Assembly (NCBI RefSeq): GCF_009766065.1
Contig: NZ_LMUE01000002.1
Location: forward strand, 866,514-930,513
From: Dyella sp. S184
Lineage (GTDB): Bacteria > Pseudomonadota > Gammaproteobacteria > Xanthomonadales > Rhodanobacteraceae
Direction: 5' to 3'
Length of the DNA stretch: 64,000 bases
Both the position numbers and the translations under genes were made by a program. The notes below the pieces were generated by a model. It ran no database searches. It was not told where the DNA came from and saw only the letters and a list, made by a program, of their open reading frames with translations. This document shows, piece after piece, positions 8,991 to 17,903 of the stretch (the stretch's first letter is position 1; every line of letters starts with the position of its first letter).

Positions 8991-10232
8991 CTATGGCGTT
9001 GCGGTTTTCGTCTGGACGTCCGAACCGTCGTGCAAGTCGGTGGGCGGCGAAATCACCACGCTGTCGCCCGGCTTCACTGCCGCCGGCAGCAGGCGCAGTT
9101 CGCCATAGGCTTGTGCGGTCGGGTTCACCGTGCGCTGTTTCGCCTGAGCGCCCTCGACCACGAACACCACGCTATGCCCGTCGCGCTGCACGATCGCCGT
9201 AGCCGGCACCAGCACACCTTGCGGCGCCTGTGCGGCGGCCTGCGGCTTCACCTCGAGGAACGACACGCGCACACCCATGTCGGGCACGATGCGTGCATCC
9301 TTTTTCTCCAGCGCCACGCGCACCTTGATGGTGGCCTTGCCACGATCGGCAGTCGGCACGATGGCAATGACATGGGCAGGAATCTTCCAGTCGGGATAGG
9401 CGTCCAGTACCGCCTCCGCCGACATGTCCGGCTTGACCCGACCGATATAGGCCTCGTTGACGTCGACGTCCACTTCCAGCGAATCCATGTCGACGATGGT
9501 GCCCACGCCGGTGCGGGTGAAACCGCCGCCGGCGGAGAATGGCGAGATGATCTCGCCGACCTGCGCGTCCTTGGTGGTGATCACGCCGGTGAACGGCGCA
9601 CGCACCACGCAGTAATCGAAATTGACTTGTGCCTCGGTGACCTGGGCGTCATAGGAAATTGCCTGACGCTGCTGCGATACCAGCTGTGCTCGCGTGCTGT
9701 CGGCCAGCGTCCGGGCTTGCTCGGCGACCTGCCTGGCCACGAGACCTTGTGCGGCCAGGGTGTCGTCTCGTGCAGCGTCGCGCAGGTTTTGCGCCAACTG
9801 CGACTGGAATTGTGCAACCAGTGCGTGTTCGGCTTCGGCCGCTGCCTTGGCGGCATCCAGCGCCGACTTGTAGGCACTGTCGTCCAGCCGCGCCAGCACC
9901 TGATCCTTGGTGACGTGGTCACCTTCCTCGATCAGCACCGCGGTCAGCGTACCGGTGATCTGCGCGGACACGGTCGCCTGCCGACGCGCCGTGACATAAC
10001 CGGTGGCCTGGAGCACCGCACCGGCTTCACTGTCCGACGTGGGTGTTACCGCGACAGCCGTCTGCACCGGCACGGGACGATGTCCGAGCAGCATCCAGCC
10101 GGCGCCACCCAGCAGCAACAGGATCACGACGATAACGCCGATGATCCATGGCCAGCGGCCGCCGCCACCGTCGTGATCGTCACGCTGATGGCGCTCGATG
10201 CGCAGTTCCTTCAACAGATCGGTGTTGCTCAC
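8991..10232 (-). CDS. Periplasmic adaptor (HlyD/MacA-like membrane fusion protein)
   Basis: The 413-residue protein has a short cytoplasmic N-terminus, one transmembrane helix (WIIGVIVVILLLLGGAGWMLL, about residues 30-50) and the lipoyl/barrel-sandwich halves flanking a long alpha-helical hairpin (about residues 95-210). A beta-barrel and a membrane-proximal domain follow. It begins the four-gene exporter operon and would link the inner-membrane ABC complex to an outer-membrane channel. No TolC-like gene lies nearby, so an outer-membrane partner would be encoded elsewhere. Confidence 0.87.
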   Translation of the reverse strand: MSNTDLLKELRIERHQRDDHDGGGGRWPWIIGVIVVILLLLGGAGWMLLGHRPVPVQTAVAVTPTSDSEAGAVLQATGYVTARRQATVSAQITGTLTAVLIEEGDHVTKDQVLARLDDSAYKSALDAAKAAAEAEHALVAQFQSQLAQNLRDAARDDTLAAQGLVARQVAEQARTLADSTRAQLVSQQRQAISYDAQVTEAQVNFDYCVVRAPFTGVITTKDAQVGEIISPFSAGGGFTRTGVGTIVDMDSLEVDVDVNEAYIGRVKPDMSAEAVLDAYPDWKIPAHVIAIVPTADRGKATIKVRVALEKKDARIVPDMGVRVSFLEVKPQAAAQAPQGVLVPATAIVQRDGHSVVFVVEGAQAKQRTVNPTAQAYGELRLLPAAVKPGDSVVISPPTDLHDGSDVQTKTATP

Positions 10233-10389
10233 CCTTACTCCCTGCCCGGCCCCGGCCGGTTGCTCGACAAGTACAAGACTGGCTGATCAGCTGAGGCGCC
10301 ATCAGGGTGCAGCATCAGCCATCGTCAATGACAGCTGTCACCCATGCAAGCCCCAGTCATCCCCTTGATCAGTTTGCTACGCTTGCGCC

Positions 10390-11076
10390 ATGACCTACAC
10401 GATTGTGCCACCAGCCCTTCCCAGCCTGCCGATCATCGGCAGCGATCAGCGCTTCCCGATCCGCCGGGTGTTCTGCATCGGCCGCAACTACGCCGAGCAT
10501 GCCCGTGAAATGGGCGCCAGCGTGGACAAGTCCGCGCCGATGTTCTTCTGCAAGCCAGCCGACGCGGTGGTCAGCGACGGTGCCGACGTACCTTATCCCT
10601 CAGCCACTACCGACCTGCATCACGAAGTGGAAATGGTGGTGGCGCTCGGCAGCGGCGGCCACGACCTCACACCGGAACAGGCCGCCACACTCGTATGGGG
10701 CTACGGTGTAGGGCTGGACCTGACCCGCCGCGACCTGCAGGCGCAAGCCAAGGCCAAGGGACATCCGTGGGACGTGGCCAAGGCGTTCGACCATTCCGCA
10801 CCGGTTTCCGCACTGCGCCCGGCTGCTGAAGCGACGCTGGATGCGAACAGTGTGCTGCAACTAAGCGTCAACGGCGAGCTGCGCCAGCGAACCACCCTGG
10901 GCGAAATGGTGCACGGCGTACCGCAAATAATTGCGGCGCTATCGACGCTGTTCGAGCTGAAAGGCGGCGATCTGATCTTCACCGGCACACCGGCTGGCGT
11001 TGCTGCATTGCAACGCGGTGACCGCTTCCACGCCGAGCTGATCGGGGTTGCCGAATTGGATGGCCAGATCGTCTGA
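10390..11076 (+). CDS. Fumarylacetoacetate hydrolase (FAH) family protein
   Basis: This 228-residue single-domain FAH-fold hydrolase has the characteristic RRVFCIGRNYAEHAREMGA start, the DLHHEVEMVVALG metal-binding segment and the terminal FTGTPAGVAALQRGD motif. Family members hydrolyse acylpyruvates or decarboxylate oxaloacetate. The size and N-terminus resemble YcgM/maleylpyruvate-hydrolase-like enzymes. It is divergent from the exporter operon and monocistronic, so the context gives no pathway. Confidence 0.85.
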   Translation: MTYTIVPPALPSLPIIGSDQRFPIRRVFCIGRNYAEHAREMGASVDKSAPMFFCKPADAVVSDGADVPYPSATTDLHHEVEMVVALGSGGHDLTPEQAATLVWGYGVGLDLTRRDLQAQAKAKGHPWDVAKAFDHSAPVSALRPAAEATLDANSVLQLSVNGELRQRTTLGEMVHGVPQIIAALSTLFELKGGDLIFTGTPAGVAALQRGDRFHAELIGVAELDGQIV

Positions 11077-11158
11077 ATTCATGCGCCACGCCCTGTGCTC
11101 AACGATATTCCTGCGCTAAAGTCCATAGGCCATTCGGCCCAACCTACGGAGAAAAAGC

Positions 11159-11569
11159 ATGAGCATGCTGCAGGAATTCAAGGCTTTCGCCATGCGCGGC
11201 AGCGTCGTTGATCTGGCGGTCGGTGTGGTCATCGGCGGCGCGTTCGGCAAGATTGTCAGTTCGTTGGTCGACAAGATCATCATGCCGCCAATCGGCATGC
11301 TTACCGGCGGCATCGATTTCAGCCAGTTGAAATGGGTACTCAAGCCGGGCGATGACAGTGATCCGAAGCACAAGATCGCCGAAGTGGCTGTTGGTTATGG
11401 CGACTTCATCAATACCGTGATCACCTTCCTGATCATCGCTGCTGCGATCTTCCTGGTGGTCAAGGCAATCAACAGCATGCAGAAGAAACAGGAAGCAGCT
11501 CCGGCGCCACCACCGGCTGACGTGGTCCTGCTCACCGAGATCCGCGACCTGCTGAAGAACAAACCGTAA
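11159..11569 (+). CDS. mscL: Large-conductance mechanosensitive channel
   Basis: This is a 136-residue MscL. The N-terminal [24 protein letters not shown] helix lines the gate. A periplasmic loop ([16 protein letters not shown]) follows, then the second helix ([19 protein letters not shown]) and a charged C-terminal helix ending [11 protein letters not shown]. The channel opens under membrane tension to release solutes during osmotic downshock. GGAG lies about 7 nt before the ATG. Confidence 0.97.
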   Translation: MSMLQEFKAFAMRGSVVDLAVGVVIGGAFGKIVSSLVDKIIMPPIGMLTGGIDFSQLKWVLKPGDDSDPKHKIAEVAVGYGDFINTVITFLIIAAAIFLVVKAINSMQKKQEAAPAPPPADVVLLTEIRDLLKNKP

Positions 11570-11700
11570 GGCAACACCGCACCCAAGGGCCGGGCCACCA
11601 GTGTCCCGGCTCTTGTCGTTTCCACGGCAGGCATGACTTCTGGCCTAAGCGATACCTGGCAGCAGCGCCATAATCGGTGTTTACCCTGCGGAGTAACCCG

Positions 11701-13140
11701 ATGCGCCATCTTCCCCTCACCCTGCTCGCTGCCAGCCTGATGCTGGCCACCGGCATCGCCAGCGCCGCCAGTATCACCACGATCCCCGCTGCAGCCGTAA
11801 AGACGGCCGAACAGCTGCGCAACAAGGCCATGCATGACGACACCGGCTACCGGGTCGTCGCATCACTGACCACCGAGGTCGGCCCACGCATGGCCGGCAG
11901 TGATGCCGATCCGCGCGCGCGCGCATGGGCCATCGCCAAGTTCAAGGCACTCGGCTACGACAAGGTCTATACCGAAGCGGTGACGTATCCGTTGTGGGTA
12001 CGTCGCAGCGAGCACGGCGCGATCGTCGCGCCGTTCCCGCAATCGCTGGTGCTGACCGCGCTGGGCTACTCGGCCGGCACGCCGAAGGGTGGCCTAACCG
12101 CACAGGTAGTGAAATTCGACAGCCTGGCCGCACTGAAGGCGGCCGACCCGGCCAGCGTGAAGGGCCGGATCGTCTACATCGGTTACCGCATGCAGCGCCA
12201 CAAGGATGGCCACGACTACGGCATGGGTTCGGCGGTCCGCACCGCCGGGCCGGTGATCGCTGCCTCCAAGGGCGCGGCGGGCTACCTGTTGCGCTCGGCC
12301 GGCACCGATGCGAATGAGCGCATTGCGCATACCGGCGTCACCGGCTTCACCGATCCGGCCAAGGCGATTCCCGCCGCGGCGCTGTCCAATCCCGACGCCG
12401 ACCAGCTGGAACGCGTGCTGGCCTACGGCAAGCCGGTCGTGGTGAAGCTGGATCTGGACTGCGGCATTGTCGGCGAGTACACCGGCGCGAATGTGATCGG
12501 CGAGATCACTGGCAAGAAATATCCTGACCAGGTCGTTGCGATCGGCGGTCATCTGGACTCATGGGATCCGGGCACGGGCGCAATCGACGACGGCGCTGGC
12601 GTGGCGATCGCGATGGCCGCCGGCAAGCTGATCCACGACCTGCCGCAGCGACCGGATCGTACCATCCGCGTGATCGCGTTCGCCAACGAGGAGATGGGCC
12701 TGTGGGGTGGCAAGGCGTATGCCGAGAAGCACGCCGCCGACGTCGGCAACTTCCAGCTCGGCACCGAGTCCGATTTCGGCTCCGGCCCGGTCTGGCGCAT
12801 GAGCGCCAGCGTGAAGCCCGAGGCACGCGATGCGATCGGGCAGATCGCCAAGGTACTGGCGCCAATCGGCGTGGCCTACGATGCCAAACTCCCTGGCGGC
12901 GGCGGCTCGGATCTGTCGCAGATGCATGGCAAGGGCATGGCCGCGTTGTCGCTGACCCAGGACGGCACGGACTACTTCGACTGGCACCACACCTCCAACG
13001 ACACGCTCGACAAGATCGACCCGCAGCAGCTGGCGCAAAACATCGCCGTCTATGCGGCCTTCTCATACATGGCCGCGCAGGCTGATGGTGACTTCGGTTC
13101 CGCGCCGGGCGCATTCGCCAAAGACGGCGCCGGGGAATAA
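11701..13140 (+). CDS. Secreted M28 family zinc metallopeptidase
   Basis: This is a 479-residue aminopeptidase/carboxypeptidase-Q-like protein. The ATG at 11701 begins a clean signal peptide (MRHLPLTLLAASLMLATG) with GGAG 7-8 nt upstream, and is preferred over 11677. A PA-like insert lies around residues 120-200. The M28 di-zinc site is complete: His-x-Asp in GGHLDSWDPG, Asp in AIDDGAGVA, the catalytic Glu-Glu in FANEEMGLWGG, an acid in GTESDFGSG and His in DWHHTSNDT. It is probably periplasmic or secreted and acts in peptide utilisation. Confidence 0.9.
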   Translation: MRHLPLTLLAASLMLATGIASAASITTIPAAAVKTAEQLRNKAMHDDTGYRVVASLTTEVGPRMAGSDADPRARAWAIAKFKALGYDKVYTEAVTYPLWVRRSEHGAIVAPFPQSLVLTALGYSAGTPKGGLTAQVVKFDSLAALKAADPASVKGRIVYIGYRMQRHKDGHDYGMGSAVRTAGPVIAASKGAAGYLLRSAGTDANERIAHTGVTGFTDPAKAIPAAALSNPDADQLERVLAYGKPVVVKLDLDCGIVGEYTGANVIGEITGKKYPDQVVAIGGHLDSWDPGTGAIDDGAGVAIAMAAGKLIHDLPQRPDRTIRVIAFANEEMGLWGGKAYAEKHAADVGNFQLGTESDFGSGPVWRMSASVKPEARDAIGQIAKVLAPIGVAYDAKLPGGGGSDLSQMHGKGMAALSLTQDGTDYFDWHHTSNDTLDKIDPQQLAQNIAVYAAFSYMAAQADGDFGSAPGAFAKDGAGE

Positions 13141-13158
13141 GGCCTCACGCAAGCCAGC

Positions 13159-13192
13159 ATTAAAAAAGGCGGCCCATGGCCGCCTTTTTTAA
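13159..13192. terminator. Bidirectional intrinsic terminator
   Basis: A GC stem (ggcggcc/ggccgcc) is flanked by an A-run on the left and a T-run on the right, between the convergent peptidase and MarR genes. It is a textbook factor-independent terminator in both directions. Confidence 0.92.
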
Positions 13193-13225
13193 TGCCACCG
13201 ACTACACGACCTGCAAACCCCGGTT

Positions 13226-13690
13226 TCAGGTTGACTGGGCGGCTTCGCCCGGCAGCTGCTCCAGCGCCAGCAGGTTGTCCTTGATCCGGCCGATCACTGC
13301 CAGCGCCTGCTGCAATTCGTCGTAGTCGATACCACGAGTGGAATCCTTGCGCAGGTCGCGGGCGATCAGCTCCATATCGTCGATGATCACCCGCGCCTGT
13401 TCGGTGGTGTAAAGCCGCCAGGCACGGCGGTCCTTCGGATCAGCACGGCGCTCGACGAAACCGGCGGCCTGCAGACGGTCGATCACCCGGCCCACCGCGA
13501 TCGGTTCCATTTCCAGATATTCGGCCAGTTCGGTTTGCCGCAAGCCCTCGCGGTGATACAACATCTTGGTCGCTCGCCACTGCGCCCGGGTCAAGCCGAA
13601 CTTCACCGCACGCCGGTCGAAGTGCTTGCGAAACAGCAAGGTCACGTCGTTCAGCAGATACCCGAAGGAAATGTCTTCCGTACTCGCCAT
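13226..13690 (-). CDS. MarR family transcriptional regulator
   Basis: The 154-residue protein starts at MASTEDISFGYLL. The frame is open further upstream, but that part overlaps the divergent macrodomain gene and is not MarR-like. The winged-helix core is clear: TRAQWRATKMLYHREGLRQT, then TELAEYLEMEPIAVGRVIDR, then the wing RRADPKDRRAWRLYTT. It starts 67 bp from the divergent macrodomain gene, so it could control that gene or itself. No ligand can be inferred. Confidence 0.88.
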   Translation of the reverse strand: MASTEDISFGYLLNDVTLLFRKHFDRRAVKFGLTRAQWRATKMLYHREGLRQTELAEYLEMEPIAVGRVIDRLQAAGFVERRADPKDRRAWRLYTTEQARVIIDDMELIARDLRKDSTRGIDYDELQQALAVIGRIKDNLLALEQLPGEAAQST

Positions 13691-13757
13691 GATCCGTTGC
13701 AACCTCTGCGTACCCGAATGTACGCCTGAAGCATAAGCCGCCACCCTCGCCGAAACC

Positions 13758-14279
13758 ATGCCCATCAAGGCCATCACCGCCGACATCACCACGCTGCGCA
13801 TGGATGCCATCGTCAACGCCGCCAACCCGAGCCTGCTCGGCGGCGGCGGCGTGGATGGCGCGATCCATCGTGCGGCCGGACCAGCCCTGCTTGAAGCCTG
13901 CCGCGCCCTGCCCGAATCCGCGCCTGGCATGCGCTGCCCAACTGGCGAAGCGCGCATCACAGCTGGCTTTGCACTACCCGCGCGCCACGTGATCCATACC
14001 GTGGGACCGATCTGGCATGGCGGCGGTCACGACGAGGCGTGGTTGCTTGAACGCTGTTACCGAAACGCGATGCGCCTGCTGCGCGAACACGCCGGGCACA
14101 CGATCGCGTTCCCGGCGATCAGCTGTGGCGTCTACGGCTATCCATCCGCGTTGGCTGCTGCGGTGGCCGTGTATGCATTGCACGATGAGCTTGCCGATGA
14201 TGCCGCCACCGAGGTCACCTTGTGCTGTTTCAGCGATGCCATGCGCGCAGTCTTCCAGCACGCGCTCGATACCAAGTAA
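13758..14279 (+). CDS. Macrodomain protein, O-acetyl-ADP-ribose deacetylase (YmdB-like)
   Basis: This 173-residue single macrodomain has the ADP-ribose-binding motifs IVNAANPSLLGGGGVDGAIH, then GEARITAGFALPARHVIHTVGP, and IAFPAISCGVYGYP. Proteins of this class hydrolyse O-acetyl-ADP-ribose and can remove mono-ADP-ribose from proteins. E. coli YmdB also modulates RNase III. It is divergent from the MarR gene and converges on the bat operon with only 7 bp between. Confidence 0.92.
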   Translation: MPIKAITADITTLRMDAIVNAANPSLLGGGGVDGAIHRAAGPALLEACRALPESAPGMRCPTGEARITAGFALPARHVIHTVGPIWHGGGHDEAWLLERCYRNAMRLLREHAGHTIAFPAISCGVYGYPSALAAAVAVYALHDELADDAATEVTLCCFSDAMRAVFQHALDTK

Positions 14280-14286
14280 CCCGTAC

Positions 14287-16002
14287 TCAATGCAGCTTGA
14301 ACGGGTACAGCGGCGGCAGCACTGCATCGTCGTCAGTCCCATCGATGGCGCGCCACATGAAACCGCGTTTGAACACCTCGACCAGACTTTCTTTACCCTT
14401 GACGACCGGCGCGCCAGCGTAGTGGCGCTGCTGCAGGGTGGCGATCGCTGCGCGCTGCGATTCGTCACCCAGCGCCGCCGCCAGTTCGCCCAGGTGCTGG
14501 ATTGCCGGTCGCTCCGCACGCGCCCATGCCAGCAAATTGTGCACTTGCAACGACGTGTCGCTGCCGCAGGCCGCGGCGATGAAGGCCTGCTGGCATTCGC
14601 GCGCCGACGTGTGCGTTGGCATCGGTGTTGGCATTGGTGCAATGCTTACGCTTGCCGCACGGCGTCGGCGCCACAGCCACCACGCCAATACGCTGAGCAG
14701 CCACAGGCCGATGCTGGCCAGGGCTATCCAGCGCCATGGCGTGGCCGGCGCCACGGTGGTCACCCTGGCCGTCGACGCCGGCACGTTTGCCGCCGTGCTT
14801 GCTGCAGTCGCTAGCGGGCTGGCCGGAGTGGCAGCACCGCCGATCGCCGGCAGGATGGTGATGCTGCGCGCCGGGATCTGCGCCACTTCCATGCGGTCGG
14901 TCAACACGTTCCACCATTTCAAGGTGGTGGCGGGAATGGTCAGCGTACCGGCGCGCTCCGGCACGACTGCAAATGCCTGCTGACGCCAGCCAATGATCCA
15001 CTGACCATCGTTGTGATTGCCGCTGGCCGGCTTGTCCGGATACACCGTGGCGCCATCCAGTGGCGGCAGACTCAGCGCGGGCAGCGCCTCGTACGACAGG
15101 CCGGTCGCCTGCAGGTTCATGGTGAGGTTCAGTGGCTGGCCGACCCGCGGCGAATCCTGTGCCGTCGGCAAACCGTCCAGGCTCAGGTTCAACTGACGCG
15201 CCGGCAGCCACGCGATCTTGCCCCAGTCGGCCGGGGCGGCCTGCACCTCGATGGCCTGTGCCGGCGCACTGGCCGAGACCGGGATGCTGGCACCGAAGAA
15301 GCTGTTGGGATCATTTGGATCGATCGCCGCGCCCTGGAAATCCACGGCGGGAATGTCGATGTGCCCGGCACGCTGCGGGATCAGTGCATAGCGCTGTTCC
15401 AGCACATGATAGGTGCGGCCGCCACGCTCGGCATCGTAGTTCAGGCCGTTGCCAAGCTGGCTGATCTCCACATTGTCGACCTGCGGCGGCGCAGGTGCAT
15501 CGCCGTTGATGCGGTTGGCGTAGTACAGCCGCACGATGTAACTCAGCTGCTGGCCGACGTAGCCGTGTGCCGGCTCGACCTGCGCCTCCATGAAGACGTC
15601 CTTGTGCGTGGTGGCAGCTGTCGCCGGATCGGGCGCGCTCACCTGAAGCTGCAACGGTGCCGTCTGGCTGCCAGCCACGCTCAGTGCGGGAATCTGCAAG
15701 TCGCCGACATGCTTCGGTCGCAGGGCGATGCCGAATGTCATCGAGGAAGTCGCCGCGCCATTGACGACGCTGAGGCTGCTGTTCTGTGAGGTACCCAGGA
15801 TGTCGAAGTCGTTGGCCAGCGCGTGCAGGTCGGGCACGTCGACGTTGCCGGCGCTGCCGTTGATGCGCAGGTTCAGCGTCACCGTCTCGCCCAGCTGCAC
15901 GCTGTCGCGATCCAGACTGGCCGTCACATCAGTGGCATGGCCGAGTGCCGGAATCAGCAGCAACACCAGCAACCATCCTGCAATGAATCGTCGAAACATC
16001 AC
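14287..16002 (-). CDS. batD: BatD-like protein (BatD/oxygen-tolerance family)
   Basis: The 571-residue protein has a signal peptide (RFIAGWLLVLLLIPALGHA). Immunoglobulin-like BatD modules follow, beginning ATDVTASLDRDSVQLGETVTLNLRI. A transmembrane helix (WRWIALASIGLWLLSVLAWWLW, about residues 425-445) precedes a cytoplasmic C-terminal tail. It is the last gene of the moxR-bat operon, starting 4 bp inside batBC. Bat (Bacteroides aerotolerance) proteins form an envelope complex of unclear function, linked in several bacteria to stress tolerance and virulence. Confidence 0.87.
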   Translation of the reverse strand: MMFRRFIAGWLLVLLLIPALGHATDVTASLDRDSVQLGETVTLNLRINGSAGNVDVPDLHALANDFDILGTSQNSSLSVVNGAATSSMTFGIALRPKHVGDLQIPALSVAGSQTAPLQLQVSAPDPATAATTHKDVFMEAQVEPAHGYVGQQLSYIVRLYYANRINGDAPAPPQVDNVEISQLGNGLNYDAERGGRTYHVLEQRYALIPQRAGHIDIPAVDFQGAAIDPNDPNSFFGASIPVSASAPAQAIEVQAAPADWGKIAWLPARQLNLSLDGLPTAQDSPRVGQPLNLTMNLQATGLSYEALPALSLPPLDGATVYPDKPASGNHNDGQWIIGWRQQAFAVVPERAGTLTIPATTLKWWNVLTDRMEVAQIPARSITILPAIGGAATPASPLATAASTAANVPASTARVTTVAPATPWRWIALASIGLWLLSVLAWWLWRRRRAASVSIAPMPTPMPTHTSARECQQAFIAAACGSDTSLQVHNLLAWARAERPAIQHLGELAAALGDESQRAAIATLQQRHYAGAPVVKGKESLVEVFKRGFMWRAIDGTDDDAVLPPLYPFKLH

Positions 16003-17903
16003 GGCTGATCATCCTCGTTTGGCGCGCCGCCGTGGCGCTGCAGATATTCCAGTTCGAACTTGCGCCGCAGCAGCGCGCCGGGATCATCCGGTACACGTTC
16101 CAGGGCCTGGCGCAGATCCGCCGGCAGCTTTGATTGCGGATCGTCCTTCGATATCGAACCGAGTTGATGGGTCGGCGTGCCTTGCTGATCCTTCGGCTGC
16201 CCTGCCAGCGCCTGATCCATCTGCTGCTTCAGGGCCTTCTGGACCTGCTCGGCCTGGGCCTTCTGTTCGGCCTGCTGCTGCGGAGTCAGCGGTTTGGGCT
16301 GATCACCGGACTGATCCTTGCCGGAGCGATCATTGCCCTGTTGGTCCTGCGCTTTCGGCTGCCCATCCTGGGCCGCCTTGTCGGATGGCTTGCCGCTGCC
16401 CTGCTCGGACTTCTGGTCCTGCGACTGTGGTTTATCCGCCTTGTCATCCTTGCCCTGCGTGCCGGATGAGGACTGGCCCTTGTCGCCGCTCTTGCCCTGT
16501 TGCTGTTGCTTGTCCTTTTGCTGGTCCTGTTGCTTTTTCTGCTGCTGGTGCAACCAGTCCTCGATTGCCTGACGATTTGCCTTGGCGTCGGCATTCGCGG
16601 GATCGAGTTTCAACGCATGGTCGTAGGCAGCAATGGCCTGTTGATACTGACCTTGCTTGGCCAGTGCATTGCCGAGGTTGTATGCCGGATCGCTGCCGGG
16701 CGCATGCTGCAGGGACTGCGTTGCACTGGCATAGTCGCCGGCACAATACGCGGCCACGCCACGCCACGCCGGATTACGCGCAAGCTGCTGCGCCTGCTTC
16801 GCATTGCCGCTGCGCAGCGCCTGCGCCGCCTGCTGATCGGGGCGCTGCCACAGGTCATGCCAGGTGGTTGCCTCGGCCGTGGCCGGCAACAGCGGTAGCA
16901 GCACCAACGGCAGCAACAGCAACCAGCCGCGCCGGAATGCCAGCGCCACGAGTGGCAGCAACGGCAACAGCAGCCACGGACCGCGGTCCTGCCATTCGTC
17001 ACCGCTCTGCCCGCTTGCCACGGTAGCCGGCCCGGCATGCAACTGCGTCTGCAATGCATCGATATCGTCGTGCCCTGCGCTCATCGGCACATAGCGGCCG
17101 CCACCAGCGCTGGCCAGCGCGGCCAGTGCGGCGTCATCCCGGCGGGCCAGCACCATGTTGCCTTGCGCGTCTCGCAGGAAGCCACCGTCGGCCACTGGTA
17201 CCGGTCCACCTTGCGGTGTACCCACGCCGAGCACGGATACCCGTACACCGGCAGCGATGGCCTTGCGCGCAGCGGCATCTGCCGCTGCATCGGCCTGGTC
17301 GGTGATCAACACCAGCGAGCCGCCACTGGCGTTGGCGTCATGAATCAGCGCCACGCCGCGTTCGATTGCCAGCGCCGCGTTGTTGCCGTCCACCGGCATG
17401 GTGTCCGGCGCCATCGCATCGAGCAGGTCATCGAGGCTGTTCGCGTCGGAGGTCAGCGGCGCCACCACGAAGGCTTCCCCTGCATAGCCGATCAGCGCGT
17501 TCAACCCATCGCGATTGCTGGCCAGCAGGTCGTGCGCCTTGTAGCGCGCGCGATCGAGCCGGCTCGGCGCGACGTCGCGCGACAGCATGTGCTGCGACAG
17601 TGAGATCGCCACCACCTGCGCCGCACGGCTCGCATACAGCGGTTGCGCGATGCGGCTCCAGCTGGGGCCGGCCAGCGCCAGCGCGCACAGCATCCAGCCC
17701 AGCACAAACAACCACAGCGGCAGGTTTCGGTTGCCGGCGCGGCCACGCAGCAGATGCGGCAGCAGGTCGGCATCGACCAGCCGCGACAACTCCAGCTGCG
17801 TCACGTTGCGCCGCGTACCGAGCCAGCCCAGCAACGGCAAGGCGACCAGCATTAGCAACCACCATGGCCGCATGAAATGGAATTGTTGCAGCGCCTCGTT
17901 CAC
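15999..17903 (-). CDS. BatB-BatC fusion: VWA domain plus TPR membrane protein
   Basis: The 634-residue protein has two N-terminal transmembrane helices, a VWA domain (about residues 93-290) and a third helix region (about 310-345). A TPR segment follows (NLGNALAKQGQYQQAIAAYD, about 415-435). The tail from about residue 460 is roughly 170 residues rich in Q, K, D, G and S. The VWA MIDAS motif, normally DxSxS, reads S-L-S-Q-H at residues 101-105, so the metal-coordinating Asp and last Ser are lost. The gene overlaps batA and batD by 4 bp each. The fused architecture is usual for gammaproteobacteria. Confidence 0.87.
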   Translation of the reverse strand: MNEALQQFHFMRPWWLLMLVALPLLGWLGTRRNVTQLELSRLVDADLLPHLLRGRAGNRNLPLWLFVLGWMLCALALAGPSWSRIAQPLYASRAAQVVAISLSQHMLSRDVAPSRLDRARYKAHDLLASNRDGLNALIGYAGEAFVVAPLTSDANSLDDLLDAMAPDTMPVDGNNAALAIERGVALIHDANASGGSLVLITDQADAAADAAARKAIAAGVRVSVLGVGTPQGGPVPVADGGFLRDAQGNMVLARRDDAALAALASAGGGRYVPMSAGHDDIDALQTQLHAGPATVASGQSGDEWQDRGPWLLLPLLPLVALAFRRGWLLLLPLVLLPLLPATAEATTWHDLWQRPDQQAAQALRSGNAKQAQQLARNPAWRGVAAYCAGDYASATQSLQHAPGSDPAYNLGNALAKQGQYQQAIAAYDHALKLDPANADAKANRQAIEDWLHQQQKKQQDQQKDKQQQQGKSGDKGQSSSGTQGKDDKADKPQSQDQKSEQGSGKPSDKAAQDGQPKAQDQQGNDRSGKDQSGDQPKPLTPQQQAEQKAQAEQVQKALKQQMDQALAGQPKDQQGTPTHQLGSISKDDPQSKLPADLRQALERVPDDPGALLRRKFELEYLQRHGGAPNEDDQP

